From Phycisphaera mikurensis (lineage in GTDB: Bacteria; Planctomycetota; Phycisphaerae; UBA1845), in assembly GCA_005240095.1 (NCBI GenBank), contig SBAX01000230.1:1-34135 (forward strand): a stretch of 34,135 bases of DNA. Direction: 5' to 3'. The notes under the pieces were generated by a model that was not told the origin of the DNA, did not search any database, and saw only the letters and a list, made by a program, of their open reading frames with translations. Both the position numbers and the translations under genes were made by a program. Shown here one piece after another: positions 15,348 through 23,084 of the stretch; the stretch's first letter is position 1; every line of letters begins with the position of its first letter.

Positions 15348-16310
15348 CTAGTGGCAAGCGTCGTATTCCGCCAAAGCGTAGAGAGCCAGGAAGGTGGCGT
15401 GGGGGCTGCTCTTGCCTGGTCCGCGGTCATAACCGACGAACTGCCCGAGGGTGCGCAGCACCGACCGGTCGAATGTCCAGCCCCCGTCGGCGTTCTGGGA
15501 GAGAATCAGGCGCTCGATCCAGCGCTGTTTGAGGGGCGGCGGCTCGTCCATGTAGAGCCAGAAGGCCAGCCTCTCATTGTACAAGTCACTCGTACACGGG
15601 TCCCACGTCTGCGAACGGTAGAGGCGGGTGCTGACCTGCCCGATCAGGCGGTCCACATTGCGCTGTGCGGCCACGGCCGGGTCCGATCGCTTCATCCACA
15701 GATAGGCGAGCAGGGCGTGGGTAAGCTGATAATCGGTGGTGAGCCTCGTGGTGTCGAGCAGCAGGCGCTCTTCCTCCTCGGGGCGAAGCTTGGTCCATGA
15801 CGGGTACAGACCGTGGAACACCCACTCCGCCCAGAAGTTCGCCGGACTGTGGCCCACCGCGTATTCGATGCGGCTGCGGTCCAGGGCGGTTAGCTCGTGA
15901 CGCGGCCAGCCGGGCATGCCGTAGTAGGCCCGCCATTCCCAGTTGTCCTTGTTAAGCTCCTTGGCACGGGCCATCTGCTCGCCCAGGCCGGGATGGTCGT
16001 GGCGACGCAGCACCAGTTCGAGGAAAAAGAAATGCGGCGGGGCCTCACCGCCGTCCTCTATCGCGCGGGCGAAGGCCTCGCTGGCATACAGATAGTCCAA
16101 GCCCTTGCGGATCGCGGGCTCGATCGCCCGGGACGTCCATTCGCGGGAGTGGAAAGACCAGTTGCAAAAGGCGTAGTAATAAGTCGCGCCCGCCAGGGTG
16201 ATCACCACCGCGAGCAGCAGATATTTGAGAGCTCTGCGCCGCGAGGACCGGCCGGTCGGTGAGACCGGTGGCTCGCTGGGCAGCGGGTCTTGAGACGCTC
16301 GCTGAGTCAC
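15348..16310 (-). CDS. Membrane-anchored protein, possibly alpha/alpha-toroid fold
   Basis: 320 residues from GTG 16310. A Pro/Ser-rich cytoplasmic start and Arg cluster (RSSRRRALKY) precede one helix (LLLAVVITLAGATYYYAF); the rest lies outside the membrane. Near the C-terminus NADGGWTFD is followed by a second block ending ATFLALYALAEY. NxDGGW followed by Tx.ALxAL is the repeating pattern of squalene-cyclase/prenyltransferase toroids and related substrate-free proteins, but the Asp-rich catalytic motif is not visible. I infer a structural or binding role at most. The start lies 4 bases after the nitroreductase stop, so they share an operon. Confidence 0.65.
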   Translation of the reverse strand: MTQRASQDPLPSEPPVSPTGRSSRRRALKYLLLAVVITLAGATYYYAFCNWSFHSREWTSRAIEPAIRKGLDYLYASEAFARAIEDGGEAPPHFFFLELVLRRHDHPGLGEQMARAKELNKDNWEWRAYYGMPGWPRHELTALDRSRIEYAVGHSPANFWAEWVFHGLYPSWTKLRPEEEERLLLDTTRLTTDYQLTHALLAYLWMKRSDPAVAAQRNVDRLIGQVSTRLYRSQTWDPCTSDLYNERLAFWLYMDEPPPLKQRWIERLILSQNADGGWTFDRSVLRTLGQFVGYDRGPGKSSPHATFLALYALAEYDACH

Positions 16311-16314
16311 CCGA

Positions 16315-16977
16315 CTAACGGTTCCATTGCAAGGCGTCCTGCAGCGGCTTTTTGGGGATGTCGGGCACGACGCAGTCGGCGGCCGGGTAGCCGACGGGAA
16401 TCAGCAGGAACGGCTTCTCGTTGACGGGGCGGCCGAGGATCTCGCGGAGGAAACGCATCGGGCTGGGGGTGTGGGTGAGCGTGGCTAGGCCGACCTGGTG
16501 GCAGGCCATGATGAAGAAGCCCGCGGCGATGCCGGTGGACTCGGCGGGATAGTAGTTCGAGACGCGCTGCCCCGCGATCTCCTCCCAATCAATACGGAAC
16601 ATCACCACCAGCCACGGAGCGATTTCCAGAAACGGCTTTTCCGCATTGGTACCCAGTGGTTCGAGGGCTTCGAGCCATTCCTTGGGCATGCGGTGATCGT
16701 AGCTTTCACGCTCTTCGGCCTCGGCGGCGACGCGGATCTCGTGCCTGATCTTGGGATCGTCTACGGCCACGAAGCGCCAGGGCTTGCGATTGGCCCCGCT
16801 CGGCGCGGAGTGGGCGATGGCGATCAGCGATTCGATCAGGTCCCTGGGCACCGGCTCGTCGCTGAAGAACCGGCAACTGCGCCGCGCGGACATCTCCGCG
16901 TGGAGCGAGGCCGCCCGGGCGCGAATTTCAGGTTCACTGCGGCGAGCTAATGAGTATGGAATCAGTCTCGCGGGCAC
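16315..16977 (-). CDS. Nitroreductase-family flavoprotein
   Basis: 220 residues. Members use FMN and NAD(P)H to reduce nitro, quinone or halogenated aromatic substrates. The N-terminal RRSCRFFSDEPVPRDLI and SAPSGANRKPWRFVAV carry the FMN-binding Arg and Asn residues of the family. EIRVAAEAEERESYDHRMP and GIAAGFFIMACHQVGLATLT correspond to the lid and the central helix; the lid length recalls the iodotyrosine-deiodinase/BluB branch. The C-terminal EKPFLLIPVGYPA is usual. GTG 16977 has GAGGA about 3 bases upstream. The natural substrate is unknown. It sits 15 bases after the gene at 16993 and is cotranscribed with 15348-16310. Confidence 0.9.
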   Translation of the reverse strand: MPARLIPYSLARRSEPEIRARAASLHAEMSARRSCRFFSDEPVPRDLIESLIAIAHSAPSGANRKPWRFVAVDDPKIRHEIRVAAEAEERESYDHRMPKEWLEALEPLGTNAEKPFLEIAPWLVVMFRIDWEEIAGQRVSNYYPAESTGIAAGFFIMACHQVGLATLTHTPSPMRFLREILGRPVNEKPFLLIPVGYPAADCVVPDIPKKPLQDALQWNR

Positions 16978-16992
16978 AAGTCCTCTGGGCTA

Positions 16993-18201
16993 CTAGTCAT
17001 CCTGTCCGACCATGATCCTGGCTACGTCCAGTGCCTTGGGATTTGACGCGGCGGTAATCGTGACCATCAAGGACTCTTTGGCCGGAAAGTCGCGCCTGTC
17101 TTTCAAAACTTCCACGTCGACCACTGCCTTCGATCCCGCCTCAACTTCCACGGATTCCAGGGACAGCTTCAGGGGGAGCTTGGAGTCCGTCTCGGCGCGA
17201 ACGAGAAATCGTTCCCGCTTGCCTTCGTTTCGTATTTCGAATCGATAGGGAGCCGACGTGTCCTCCCATTGGTCATGCCTGAACTGAGCATCTTCGCGAA
17301 CAACGAATGTGACCACTGAGGAGGGGCGGTCGGTCACACGCTGGAACGGATTGCCCGCAGCATCGAGCCCCGCTGCCCTCACCAGGAATCCCTGGTAGAG
17401 GCTTCGGGGGGTGAACGCGCCGGCCATTCCATCCAAGGATTGGGGGTCGACTTGAAGTCGCTCCAGTGGCCGCCCGTCCGCGCTGATGAGATCGAATTCC
17501 ACGCGGCGAGCGTCTCCGTACAATGACGCGCCAAAATAGACTTCTTCGTTGAGCAGGAGGTTGGGTCCAACGTCCTCACCCGCTGGACCACACGGTCCGC
17601 CGAAGGGAAGGAGGCGTACGAAATCGACGCCCAGAAACCGGATTTTTGTCTTGGCGACGGCGATTGCTTGATACGCGCCTTGCCCTTCGATTCTCATTTG
17701 CCATTTGCCGGTCAAGGGTTGGGTGACACGCACGCGACGCAGACCACCTGGGGTGCTGGTTACCTTGACGTCTGGGTCGGCTTCGGCCACGAGCTGGCCA
17801 TCCGGACGCAGTACCGCCATTTGCAGAACACTTCGCTTCGAGTGGTGGAGGATGAAGTCGATTCGGCTTACCGAAATGTCCACCGGCACATCGATGAAGC
17901 GGGGCTCATCCGCCGTGACAACATCACGGATCCAGGCGATCCGCGCGCCGTCTGCATCCCACATGATATCCAGAAACTCGCCCAAATCGTCGAAGCCGCC
18001 GTCATGAGCGAGGCCTCCCGTTTGCTCAGCCAGCTCGCGGTAGATTTCGCTACCGCTCGCGGTGGGCTTATCGTTTCGCTCCTCTCCCGATGCTGCAGCC
18101 TGCGCCTCGGGCACAATCTGCCCCTGCACAGCTCCCGAGTCCTGGGCGTCAAGTCCGCCGGGAAACAAGGCAATCAGCACACCGACGATCGGCAAGATCA
18201 T
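16993..18201 (-). CDS. Secreted protein resembling the post-VWA part of hemicentin/VWA7
   Basis: 402 residues. The signal peptide LPIVGVLIALFPGGLDAQ is followed by a disordered Glu/Ala/Ser region, then GSEIYRELAEQTGG. In hemicentin and VWA7-like proteins this is the last helix of the von Willebrand A domain. After it come beta-rich segments (ISVSRIDFILHH, VLRPDGQLVAEADPDVKV, GKWQMRIEGQGAYQAIAVAK, IRFLGVDFVRL) and two more beta-sandwich modules. No MIDAS motif or room for a VWA domain exists upstream. ATG 18201 has GGAG 7 bases before it. The family call is by remembered pattern and should be treated as tentative; it is probably an extracellular or periplasmic binding protein. Confidence 0.65.
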   Translation of the reverse strand: MILPIVGVLIALFPGGLDAQDSGAVQGQIVPEAQAAASGEERNDKPTASGSEIYRELAEQTGGLAHDGGFDDLGEFLDIMWDADGARIAWIRDVVTADEPRFIDVPVDISVSRIDFILHHSKRSVLQMAVLRPDGQLVAEADPDVKVTSTPGGLRRVRVTQPLTGKWQMRIEGQGAYQAIAVAKTKIRFLGVDFVRLLPFGGPCGPAGEDVGPNLLLNEEVYFGASLYGDARRVEFDLISADGRPLERLQVDPQSLDGMAGAFTPRSLYQGFLVRAAGLDAAGNPFQRVTDRPSSVVTFVVREDAQFRHDQWEDTSAPYRFEIRNEGKRERFLVRAETDSKLPLKLSLESVEVEAGSKAVVDVEVLKDRRDFPAKESLMVTITAASNPKALDVARIMVGQDD

Positions 18202-18305
18202 GATGCTTCTCCATGAAGTACGGCCGCATCAATGGTCGTAAGCCGTTGCGGCCGTGTGTTTTCACTGGACCTCCCGTTCGCGCTGGCACTCCGTCGCCGC
18301 TTGTC

Positions 18306-19832
18306 TCATGTCGCATCCTGATCGCTCTTCGCGCCCTCGCGAGTGATCTTGTATTTCTTGAGCCGGTAACGCAGGTTGTCGCGGCTGATGCCTAAGACCC
18401 GGGCGGCCTCGGACTGGTTCCAGTAGGTGTCTTCCAGGGCCTTGATGATCATGGCTCGCTCCTGTCCGCGGAGAGTGGGAGATATCTCGACCTCAGGCGC
18501 CCCACCGGAACCTTTCTTAAGCTCCGCAGGCAAGTGCGACGGCAGGACCTCCAACCCGTCGCAGAGCAGTACCGCCCGCTCGATGACGTTGGCGAGTTCG
18601 CGGATGTTGCCCGGCCAGTCGTAGCCGGAAAGCACCTCCAGCGCCTCGCCGGACACCGCCCTCGGCGGCACGCCCAGCTCTGCGCTGGCCAGTCTGGTGA
18701 AATGCACGGCCAGCGCCGGGATGTCCGCCCGCCGTTCTCGCAGCGAAGGCAGCTCAATCGGAAATACGTTGAGGCGGTAGAACAGATCGTCGCGGAATCG
18801 TCCCGCGGCAATGGCCGCCTTCAAGTCTCGATTCGTCGCCGCGATCACCCGCACATCGCAAGCAATGGTCTGTGTGCCGCCCACGCGGGTGAAGGCCCGC
18901 TCCTGAAGCAAGCGCAGCAGCTTCACCTGCGTCGAGGCGCTGATGTCGCCGATCTCGTCGAGGAACAGCGTTCCGTTGTCGGCCAACTCGAACCTTCCGA
19001 TGTGCTGGGCGAAGGCGCCGGTGAAGGCGCCCTTCTCGTGCCCGAACAGTTCGCTTTCCAGCAGGGTCTCGGGCAAAGCGGCGCAGTTCACGGCCACGAA
19101 TGCTTTTTTCGCCCGCGGCGAGGCGTTATGGATGTACTTGGCGAGGACCTCCTTACCGGTGCCCGTCTCGCCGACGAGCAGGACCGTCGCGTTGGTCGGC
19201 GCCACGCGATCGGCGAGGCGCAGCATCGCCTTCACCGCGGGCGAGGACCCGATGATGTCCGACCGGGCGAGGACAGATTCCCGCAGGACGCGGTTCTCGC
19301 GCTGGAGGCTGGCGTGGGCCTGGGCGTTGCGGGCCCCGAATGCAGCGAGGTTGGCGAACACCTCCAGAAGGGCCAGGTCGGCGGACCCAAACGTGCCACC
19401 TCCGCGGCGATTGAGCACCTCGACCACGCCGATGACCTCCGATTTGTAGACCATCGGGGCAGCCATCAGACCCACGGTGTGAAAGCGAAGCTGTTCGTCG
19501 ATCCCGCGGAAGAAATCCGGGTTCTGGGAGACATCCCCGATGTTTTCCGCCTTGCCGGTTCGGATGACGTGCCCGGCGATCCCCAGTTCGGCGTCGAACT
19601 CCCTCCCCACGAGGGCCGGGCTTTGCTCACCGAAGGCGGCCGCGAAGGTCAGCGTGTTCCGCCGCCGGTCCAGCAGGAGGACGCTGCTAGCCTCGGCCTG
19701 CATGACCGATGCCGCAGTACGGGCGATTTGGGCCAACACCTCGTCCAGATCGAGGGTGGAATTGATGGCCGCGGAGGCCTCCGTCAGGGCTGCCAGCGTC
19801 TTGGGCGGGAAGGTGCTGACCGCTAAATCCAT
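18306..19832 (-). CDS. Sigma-54-dependent activator with GAF sensor domain
   Basis: 508 residues. An N-terminal GAF domain (about 20-170: [38 protein letters not shown]) senses a small ligand. It is followed by the AAA+ domain with Walker A GETGTGKE, the sigma-54 contact loop [15 protein letters not shown], Walker [12 protein letters not shown] and the arginine region. A Fis-type helix-turn-helix ([20 protein letters not shown]) ends the protein. There is no receiver domain, so it is not a classical response regulator; it is NorR/FhlA-like in layout. I chose ATG 19832; the frame stays open to 19925. It is divergent from the ECF sigma gene, and no clear -24/-12 promoter is visible in the window to identify a target. 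Confidence 0.95.
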   Translation of the reverse strand: MDLAVSTFPPKTLAALTEASAAINSTLDLDEVLAQIARTAASVMQAEASSVLLLDRRRNTLTFAAAFGEQSPALVGREFDAELGIAGHVIRTGKAENIGDVSQNPDFFRGIDEQLRFHTVGLMAAPMVYKSEVIGVVEVLNRRGGGTFGSADLALLEVFANLAAFGARNAQAHASLQRENRVLRESVLARSDIIGSSPAVKAMLRLADRVAPTNATVLLVGETGTGKEVLAKYIHNASPRAKKAFVAVNCAALPETLLESELFGHEKGAFTGAFAQHIGRFELADNGTLFLDEIGDISASTQVKLLRLLQERAFTRVGGTQTIACDVRVIAATNRDLKAAIAAGRFRDDLFYRLNVFPIELPSLRERRADIPALAVHFTRLASAELGVPPRAVSGEALEVLSGYDWPGNIRELANVIERAVLLCDGLEVLPSHLPAELKKGSGGAPEVEISPTLRGQERAMIIKALEDTYWNQSEAARVLGISRDNLRYRLKKYKITREGAKSDQDAT

Positions 19833-19980
19833 TGCTTTGACCACCCAGGCGTGCAGCACGAGGTGAAAAACCAAGTCCGCAGCATTAGTAGCCTGACGAA
19901 CCGATAACCTCCGACCCCGGCTCATCCACCGGATTTATGGGCCACCCGGGGTGAACTAATGCCGCAGCCGGGCGTAAGGA

Positions 19981-19992
19981 TACAATGATGAC
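19981..19992 (+). promoter_or_regulatory. Candidate -10 box for leaderless ECF sigma mRNA
   Basis: TACAAT (19981-19986) ends 6 bases before the GTG start at 19993. An AAGGA at 19976-19980 is 12 bases from the start, which is too far for a normal ribosome-binding site. No -35 consensus is seen; autoregulation by the ECF factor would use a different motif that I cannot identify. Confidence 0.4.
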
Positions 19993-20613
19993 GTGGATGC
20001 GCCAACGGACGAGCGACTTCTGCAAGAGTATCTGCGCGGCAAGCCCGGCAGCTTCGAGTTGCTCGTCCGGCGGCATTCCCAGGAACTCCATCAGTTCGTC
20101 ATGCGATTCACCGGTGACTCCGTGGCCGCCGAAGACGTCGTTCAGGAATCGTTCCTTCAGGTTCATACTTCCGCCGATCAGTTCGACCCCCACCGGCGGT
20201 TCAAGCCCTGGCTTTTTACCATCGCCGCCAACAAGGCCCGCGATTATCTGCGCCGTCGGACACGTCGGCGCGAGGTCCCCGCAGACGCGCATCTCGATGA
20301 AGACGGCGACGCCGGCACGCGCTTCGTCCAGTTGCTGTCCAAGGACGACGAATCGCCGGACGTGGAATTGGCCTCCGAGGAGAATCGCCGGCTCGTCCGC
20401 GACGTCCTCGAAGGCATGCCTGAAAAACTCCGCGAGGTGCTCATCCTCGCCTACTACCATCGGTTTCCGTACAAGGACATCGGCGAGGTCGTGGGCATCC
20501 CGCTGGGAACGGTCAAGAGCCGGCTACACGCGGCCGTGGTACACTTCGGCGAGCGGTACCGTGAGGCCCTCGCCGGAACCGAGAATGTCAAACCCAGTCC
20601 CGAGCTACCATGA
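19993..20613 (+). CDS. ECF-type RNA polymerase sigma factor
   Basis: 206 residues. Region 2 is RLLQEYLRGKPGSFELLVRR through EDVVQESFLQVH and FKPWLFTIAANKARDYLRRR. Region 4 is LEGMPEKLREVLILAYYHR with the helix-turn-helix YKDIGEVVGIPLGTVKSRLH. An acidic linker of about 35 residues separates them. It starts at GTG 19993 (in-frame with DAPTDERLL). The stop is 9 bases before the start of the anti-sigma gene, so the pair is cotranscribed. The divergent sigma-54 activator shares the intergenic region. The regulon cannot be read from this window. Confidence 0.95.
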   Translation: MDAPTDERLLQEYLRGKPGSFELLVRRHSQELHQFVMRFTGDSVAAEDVVQESFLQVHTSADQFDPHRRFKPWLFTIAANKARDYLRRRTRRREVPADAHLDEDGDAGTRFVQLLSKDDESPDVELASEENRRLVRDVLEGMPEKLREVLILAYYHRFPYKDIGEVVGIPLGTVKSRLHAAVVHFGERYREALAGTENVKPSPELP

Positions 20614-20624
20614 GGAACCTTTAA

Positions 20625-21602
20625 GTGGAACCCGGTAAGCGACCTAACGACGAACACCTGCTCGACCTCCACCTCGACCGTCTGGGTGACGAGGAGCGCT
20701 CCTGGATCGAATCTGAACTCCGTCGCGACCGCGAGCTGCGCGAACGCAGCGAACGGCTGGGGCGCATCTTGCAGCCGCTGGATCACTGGCGCCCGGCGCC
20801 CGGTCCGGCCAATCTTGCGGACAAAGTGCTCAGCCGTATTTATCAAGCATCGCGGCAGACAATTCCGATGGAGCGCGGGCGCGCGCCTTGGGGGCGCATG
20901 CGGGAGCTGATTGCCGTGGCTGCGTGCCTCGTACTGCTGGTCGGCGTGGCCGTGCCGGGCATGGCCAGCGTTCGCGAGCGGGCGCAACGCACCATGTGCG
21001 CTGGCAATCTCGAGGCCATCTTCAAAGGCGTCAGCAGCTACCAGCAGGCGTTTGCCGATTCGCTCCCCTATGCCGGAACTCTGGCGAAGGCCTCCTGGCT
21101 GCCCAGTGCCGATCGCAGTCTTCCCTTCGTTTCCAACAGCCGCCACCCGTTCCTGCTGGTCAAGTACAAGTTCGGCCCCAAGCCAAGGAACTTTCAGTGC
21201 CCTAGTCGCTGCGACGGCGAGCCCATGCCCGATTCGCAGGTCGATACCCGCGACGACTTCGCCTGCGCCCAGAACGTCAGCTATGACTCTTTGAATCTCG
21301 CGGGAGAGTCGCCTAATGTCCGGCCGCCGGTGGCGCTCGCGTACATGAGTGACGCGAACCCTTTGTTCGTCAATGCGCGATTCAATGAGGGCGTCGATCC
21401 CAGCAAGACGAACTCCCCCGCGCATCGCGGGCGCGGGCAGACTGTCCTGCGCCTCGACGGCAGCGTCCAGTTCACGAAGACTCCGGTGTACACCAAAGAC
21501 GACAATCTCTGGACCATCACCGACGTGAAGAAGTACTCAGGTACCGAAGCGCCCACTCGTCCCGACGACGCCTTCCTCGTCCCCGGCTATCCAGCCAGGT
21601 AG
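20625..21602 (+). CDS. Anti-sigma factor fused to a DUF1559/pseudopilin-like domain
   Basis: 325 residues from GTG 20625, with TGAGGA about 8 bases upstream. The N-terminal 60 residues (DEHLLDLHLDRLGDEERSWI, ESELRRDRELRERSERLG) have the size and character of an anti-sigma cytoplasmic domain, without the HxxxCxxC zinc motif. A single helix follows (ELIAVAACLVLLVGVAV, about 91-110). The exterior part begins RERAQRTMCAGNLEAIFKGV and contains NSPAHRGRGQTVLRLDGSVQF-like sequence (stated here in two parts: NSPAHRGRGQ, LRLDGSVQF). This is how planctomycete DUF1559 and type II pseudopilin-like proteins begin and end. Function inferred: membrane-bound antagonist of the adjacent ECF factor, with a pilin-like outer domain as possible sensor. 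Confidence 0.82.
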   Translation: MEPGKRPNDEHLLDLHLDRLGDEERSWIESELRRDRELRERSERLGRILQPLDHWRPAPGPANLADKVLSRIYQASRQTIPMERGRAPWGRMRELIAVAACLVLLVGVAVPGMASVRERAQRTMCAGNLEAIFKGVSSYQQAFADSLPYAGTLAKASWLPSADRSLPFVSNSRHPFLLVKYKFGPKPRNFQCPSRCDGEPMPDSQVDTRDDFACAQNVSYDSLNLAGESPNVRPPVALAYMSDANPLFVNARFNEGVDPSKTNSPAHRGRGQTVLRLDGSVQFTKTPVYTKDDNLWTITDVKKYSGTEAPTRPDDAFLVPGYPAR

Positions 21603-21638
21603 GTGCCGCACTTACCCCTGACTGCGGTTGGCCAAATC

Positions 21639-21830
21639 CTAGGGCTCCTGCTTTAGAGGAGCGCCGCATTGGACGCAGTACCGGGCTTCGAGCTTGCCCC
21701 GATCGAAGCCGCATTCGGCGTGCTTTCCACAACTGAATTCCCTCACTTGATGATTGTGCAATTCGTGCAGGCCGATGCAGCCATTGGCGAGGCCCACTCC
21801 GAGGAGAACAACGAGAATCGCTCTTTTCAC
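21639..21830 (-). CDS. Small secreted zinc-ribbon protein, possible lipoprotein
   Basis: 63 residues. KRAILVVLLGVGLANGC is a signal sequence ending in a cysteine that could be a lipobox, although LANGC is a poor match. Two CxxC-like pairs follow (CGKHAEC and CVQCGAP), suggesting a metal-binding ribbon. It starts at GTG 21830 with GGAG 8 bases upstream. It lies 17 bases after the stop of the HigA-like gene on the same strand. Its function is unknown. Confidence 0.55.
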   Translation of the reverse strand: MKRAILVVLLGVGLANGCIGLHELHNHQVREFSCGKHAECGFDRGKLEARYCVQCGAPLKQEP

Positions 21831-21847
21831 GAGGGGAACTCCACCAG

Positions 21848-22207
21848 CTACGCCAATGACGGAGCCGCTCTGCCCTGGCGCCTGCGCTGCCTGCGACGCC
21901 GAGAGCTGAACGGGCCGAGCCGCACAGCCTGCTTCGGGAAGCGGGCGATAACCTCCAACTCGCCGCCGAGCGCCTGGACGATCTTCTCCAGCGTGGAAAC
22001 CTGCATGTCCGCCTGCTTTTCCAGCTTGGACAGGCTGGGTTGCTTGATGCCGAGCGCGGCCGCGACTTCGACCTGACTCTTGCCTCGTCCGGCGCGAATC
22101 TCGCTCAGCAGATACTCGCCCAGCAGCTCACGCGTGCGCTGCGCCGTCCGCGCCCGCATTTTCGGAGTCATCGTCCGGCGGGCCAGTGCATCGAATGACT
22201 TTGCCAT
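21848..22207 (-). CDS. HigA-like XRE-family regulator without a toxin partner
   Basis: 119 residues. The sequence before the helix-turn-helix (MRARTAQRTRELLGEYLLSE) and the motif KSQVEVAAALGIKQPSLSKL followed by VSTLEKIVQALGGELEVIARF are characteristic of the antitoxin-type XRE regulators paired with HigB/Gp49-like toxins. Those toxins normally lie directly upstream, but here the upstream neighbour is a DUF4198 protein 37 bases away and no toxin frame is visible. The C-terminal 20 residues are very Arg-rich (SSRRRRQRRRQGR), which is unusual for the family. ATG 22207 is supported by GAGAAG upstream. It could be a solitary regulator of its operon or a relic. Confidence 0.85.
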   Translation of the reverse strand: MAKSFDALARRTMTPKMRARTAQRTRELLGEYLLSEIRAGRGKSQVEVAAALGIKQPSLSKLEKQADMQVSTLEKIVQALGGELEVIARFPKQAVRLGPFSSRRRRQRRRQGRAAPSLA

Positions 22208-22244
22208 GCTACTTCTCGTCGGATCGCTTCCCGGCCAGGGCTCG

Positions 22245-23084
22245 CTACTTGTCTCCCAACACGCGGAAGGTGATGGACGCCCAGAAGCTCTCCCACTCGG
22301 CCTTGCGCGCCTGTTCATCGTGAGGCGCCGCCTTGGGCTCGGCCAGGGGACGGATGACGTGAGTGCGCACGAACCAGAGGCCGGCGGTCTTGGGTGTAAT
22401 GCTCGCTTCCCCATTGGCGTCGGTGGTCACGTGCTCGACGTAGGTATGAGCCGGCAGACCCTCGTGCCCGACGGACAGGCGCACTCCGGCAGCCGGTTTG
22501 CCTTCGAATAGCACGCGCAGCCGCTGAGTGCTTCCCGGAGGCCAGCCGCACGCGTTGTCCAGAGGCAGGATCTCCAAAACATGACCGAGGGGCCTGGAGA
22601 AATCGCCAGGCAACGGCGAGTGTCCCACCTCGATGAACGTCTTGGCATACTTGGTGTACAGCTCTCGCGCGGGCTTGTCGGGGTCCTGCCGCGCACGCCA
22701 CTTTTCCAGGGCCGCGCTCGCGGCCTCGTCCTTCAGATACTCCTCGAAGTCCTTGGGCGCAAGCTCGATGAAGTTGGCGTGCAGGGCCAGGCCGACGATA
22801 TGCGCCCCAGAATCCTCGAAGGTCAACGTCGCCGCCAGCTCCTTGTCCTCGACCGCGAAGCTTTCGATCTTCCGCGCCCGACCGTCGTGAACGACGACGA
22901 ATTCCGCGACCCGCTCGGCTTTCGGCGCGGCTTCGCTCGTGGGAAAGACCTCACCGGTTGCCAGGGCGACGCGAACGGGCTCCTTGGTGCTTACGGCGTT
23001 CTTCGCGGCCACCAGCCAGGTGTCGTGAGCGAATGCCGGCGCTGCAAACCCGATGAGGGCGATCAAGAGTCGATTAGCTTTCAT
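22245..23084 (-). CDS. DUF4198 family periplasmic protein
   Basis: 279 residues. A signal peptide (MKANRLLIALIGFAAPAFA) is followed directly by HDTWLVAAKNAV. The mature proteins of the DUF4198 family, related to nickel/cobalt uptake accessory proteins, begin with such a His-rich HDxWL and end in an Ig-like domain. VRLSVGHEGLPAHTYVEHV and DANGEASITPKTAGLWFVRT fit the C-terminal carboxypeptidase-regulatory/Ig module. ATG 23084 overlaps the FIST gene stop by 11 bases and has GGAAG upstream. The N-terminal His after cleavage could bind metal. The exact substrate is unknown. Confidence 0.85.
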   Translation of the reverse strand: MKANRLLIALIGFAAPAFAHDTWLVAAKNAVSTKEPVRVALATGEVFPTSEAAPKAERVAEFVVVHDGRARKIESFAVEDKELAATLTFEDSGAHIVGLALHANFIELAPKDFEEYLKDEAASAALEKWRARQDPDKPARELYTKYAKTFIEVGHSPLPGDFSRPLGHVLEILPLDNACGWPPGSTQRLRVLFEGKPAAGVRLSVGHEGLPAHTYVEHVTTDANGEASITPKTAGLWFVRTHVIRPLAEPKAAPHDEQARKAEWESFWASITFRVLGDK

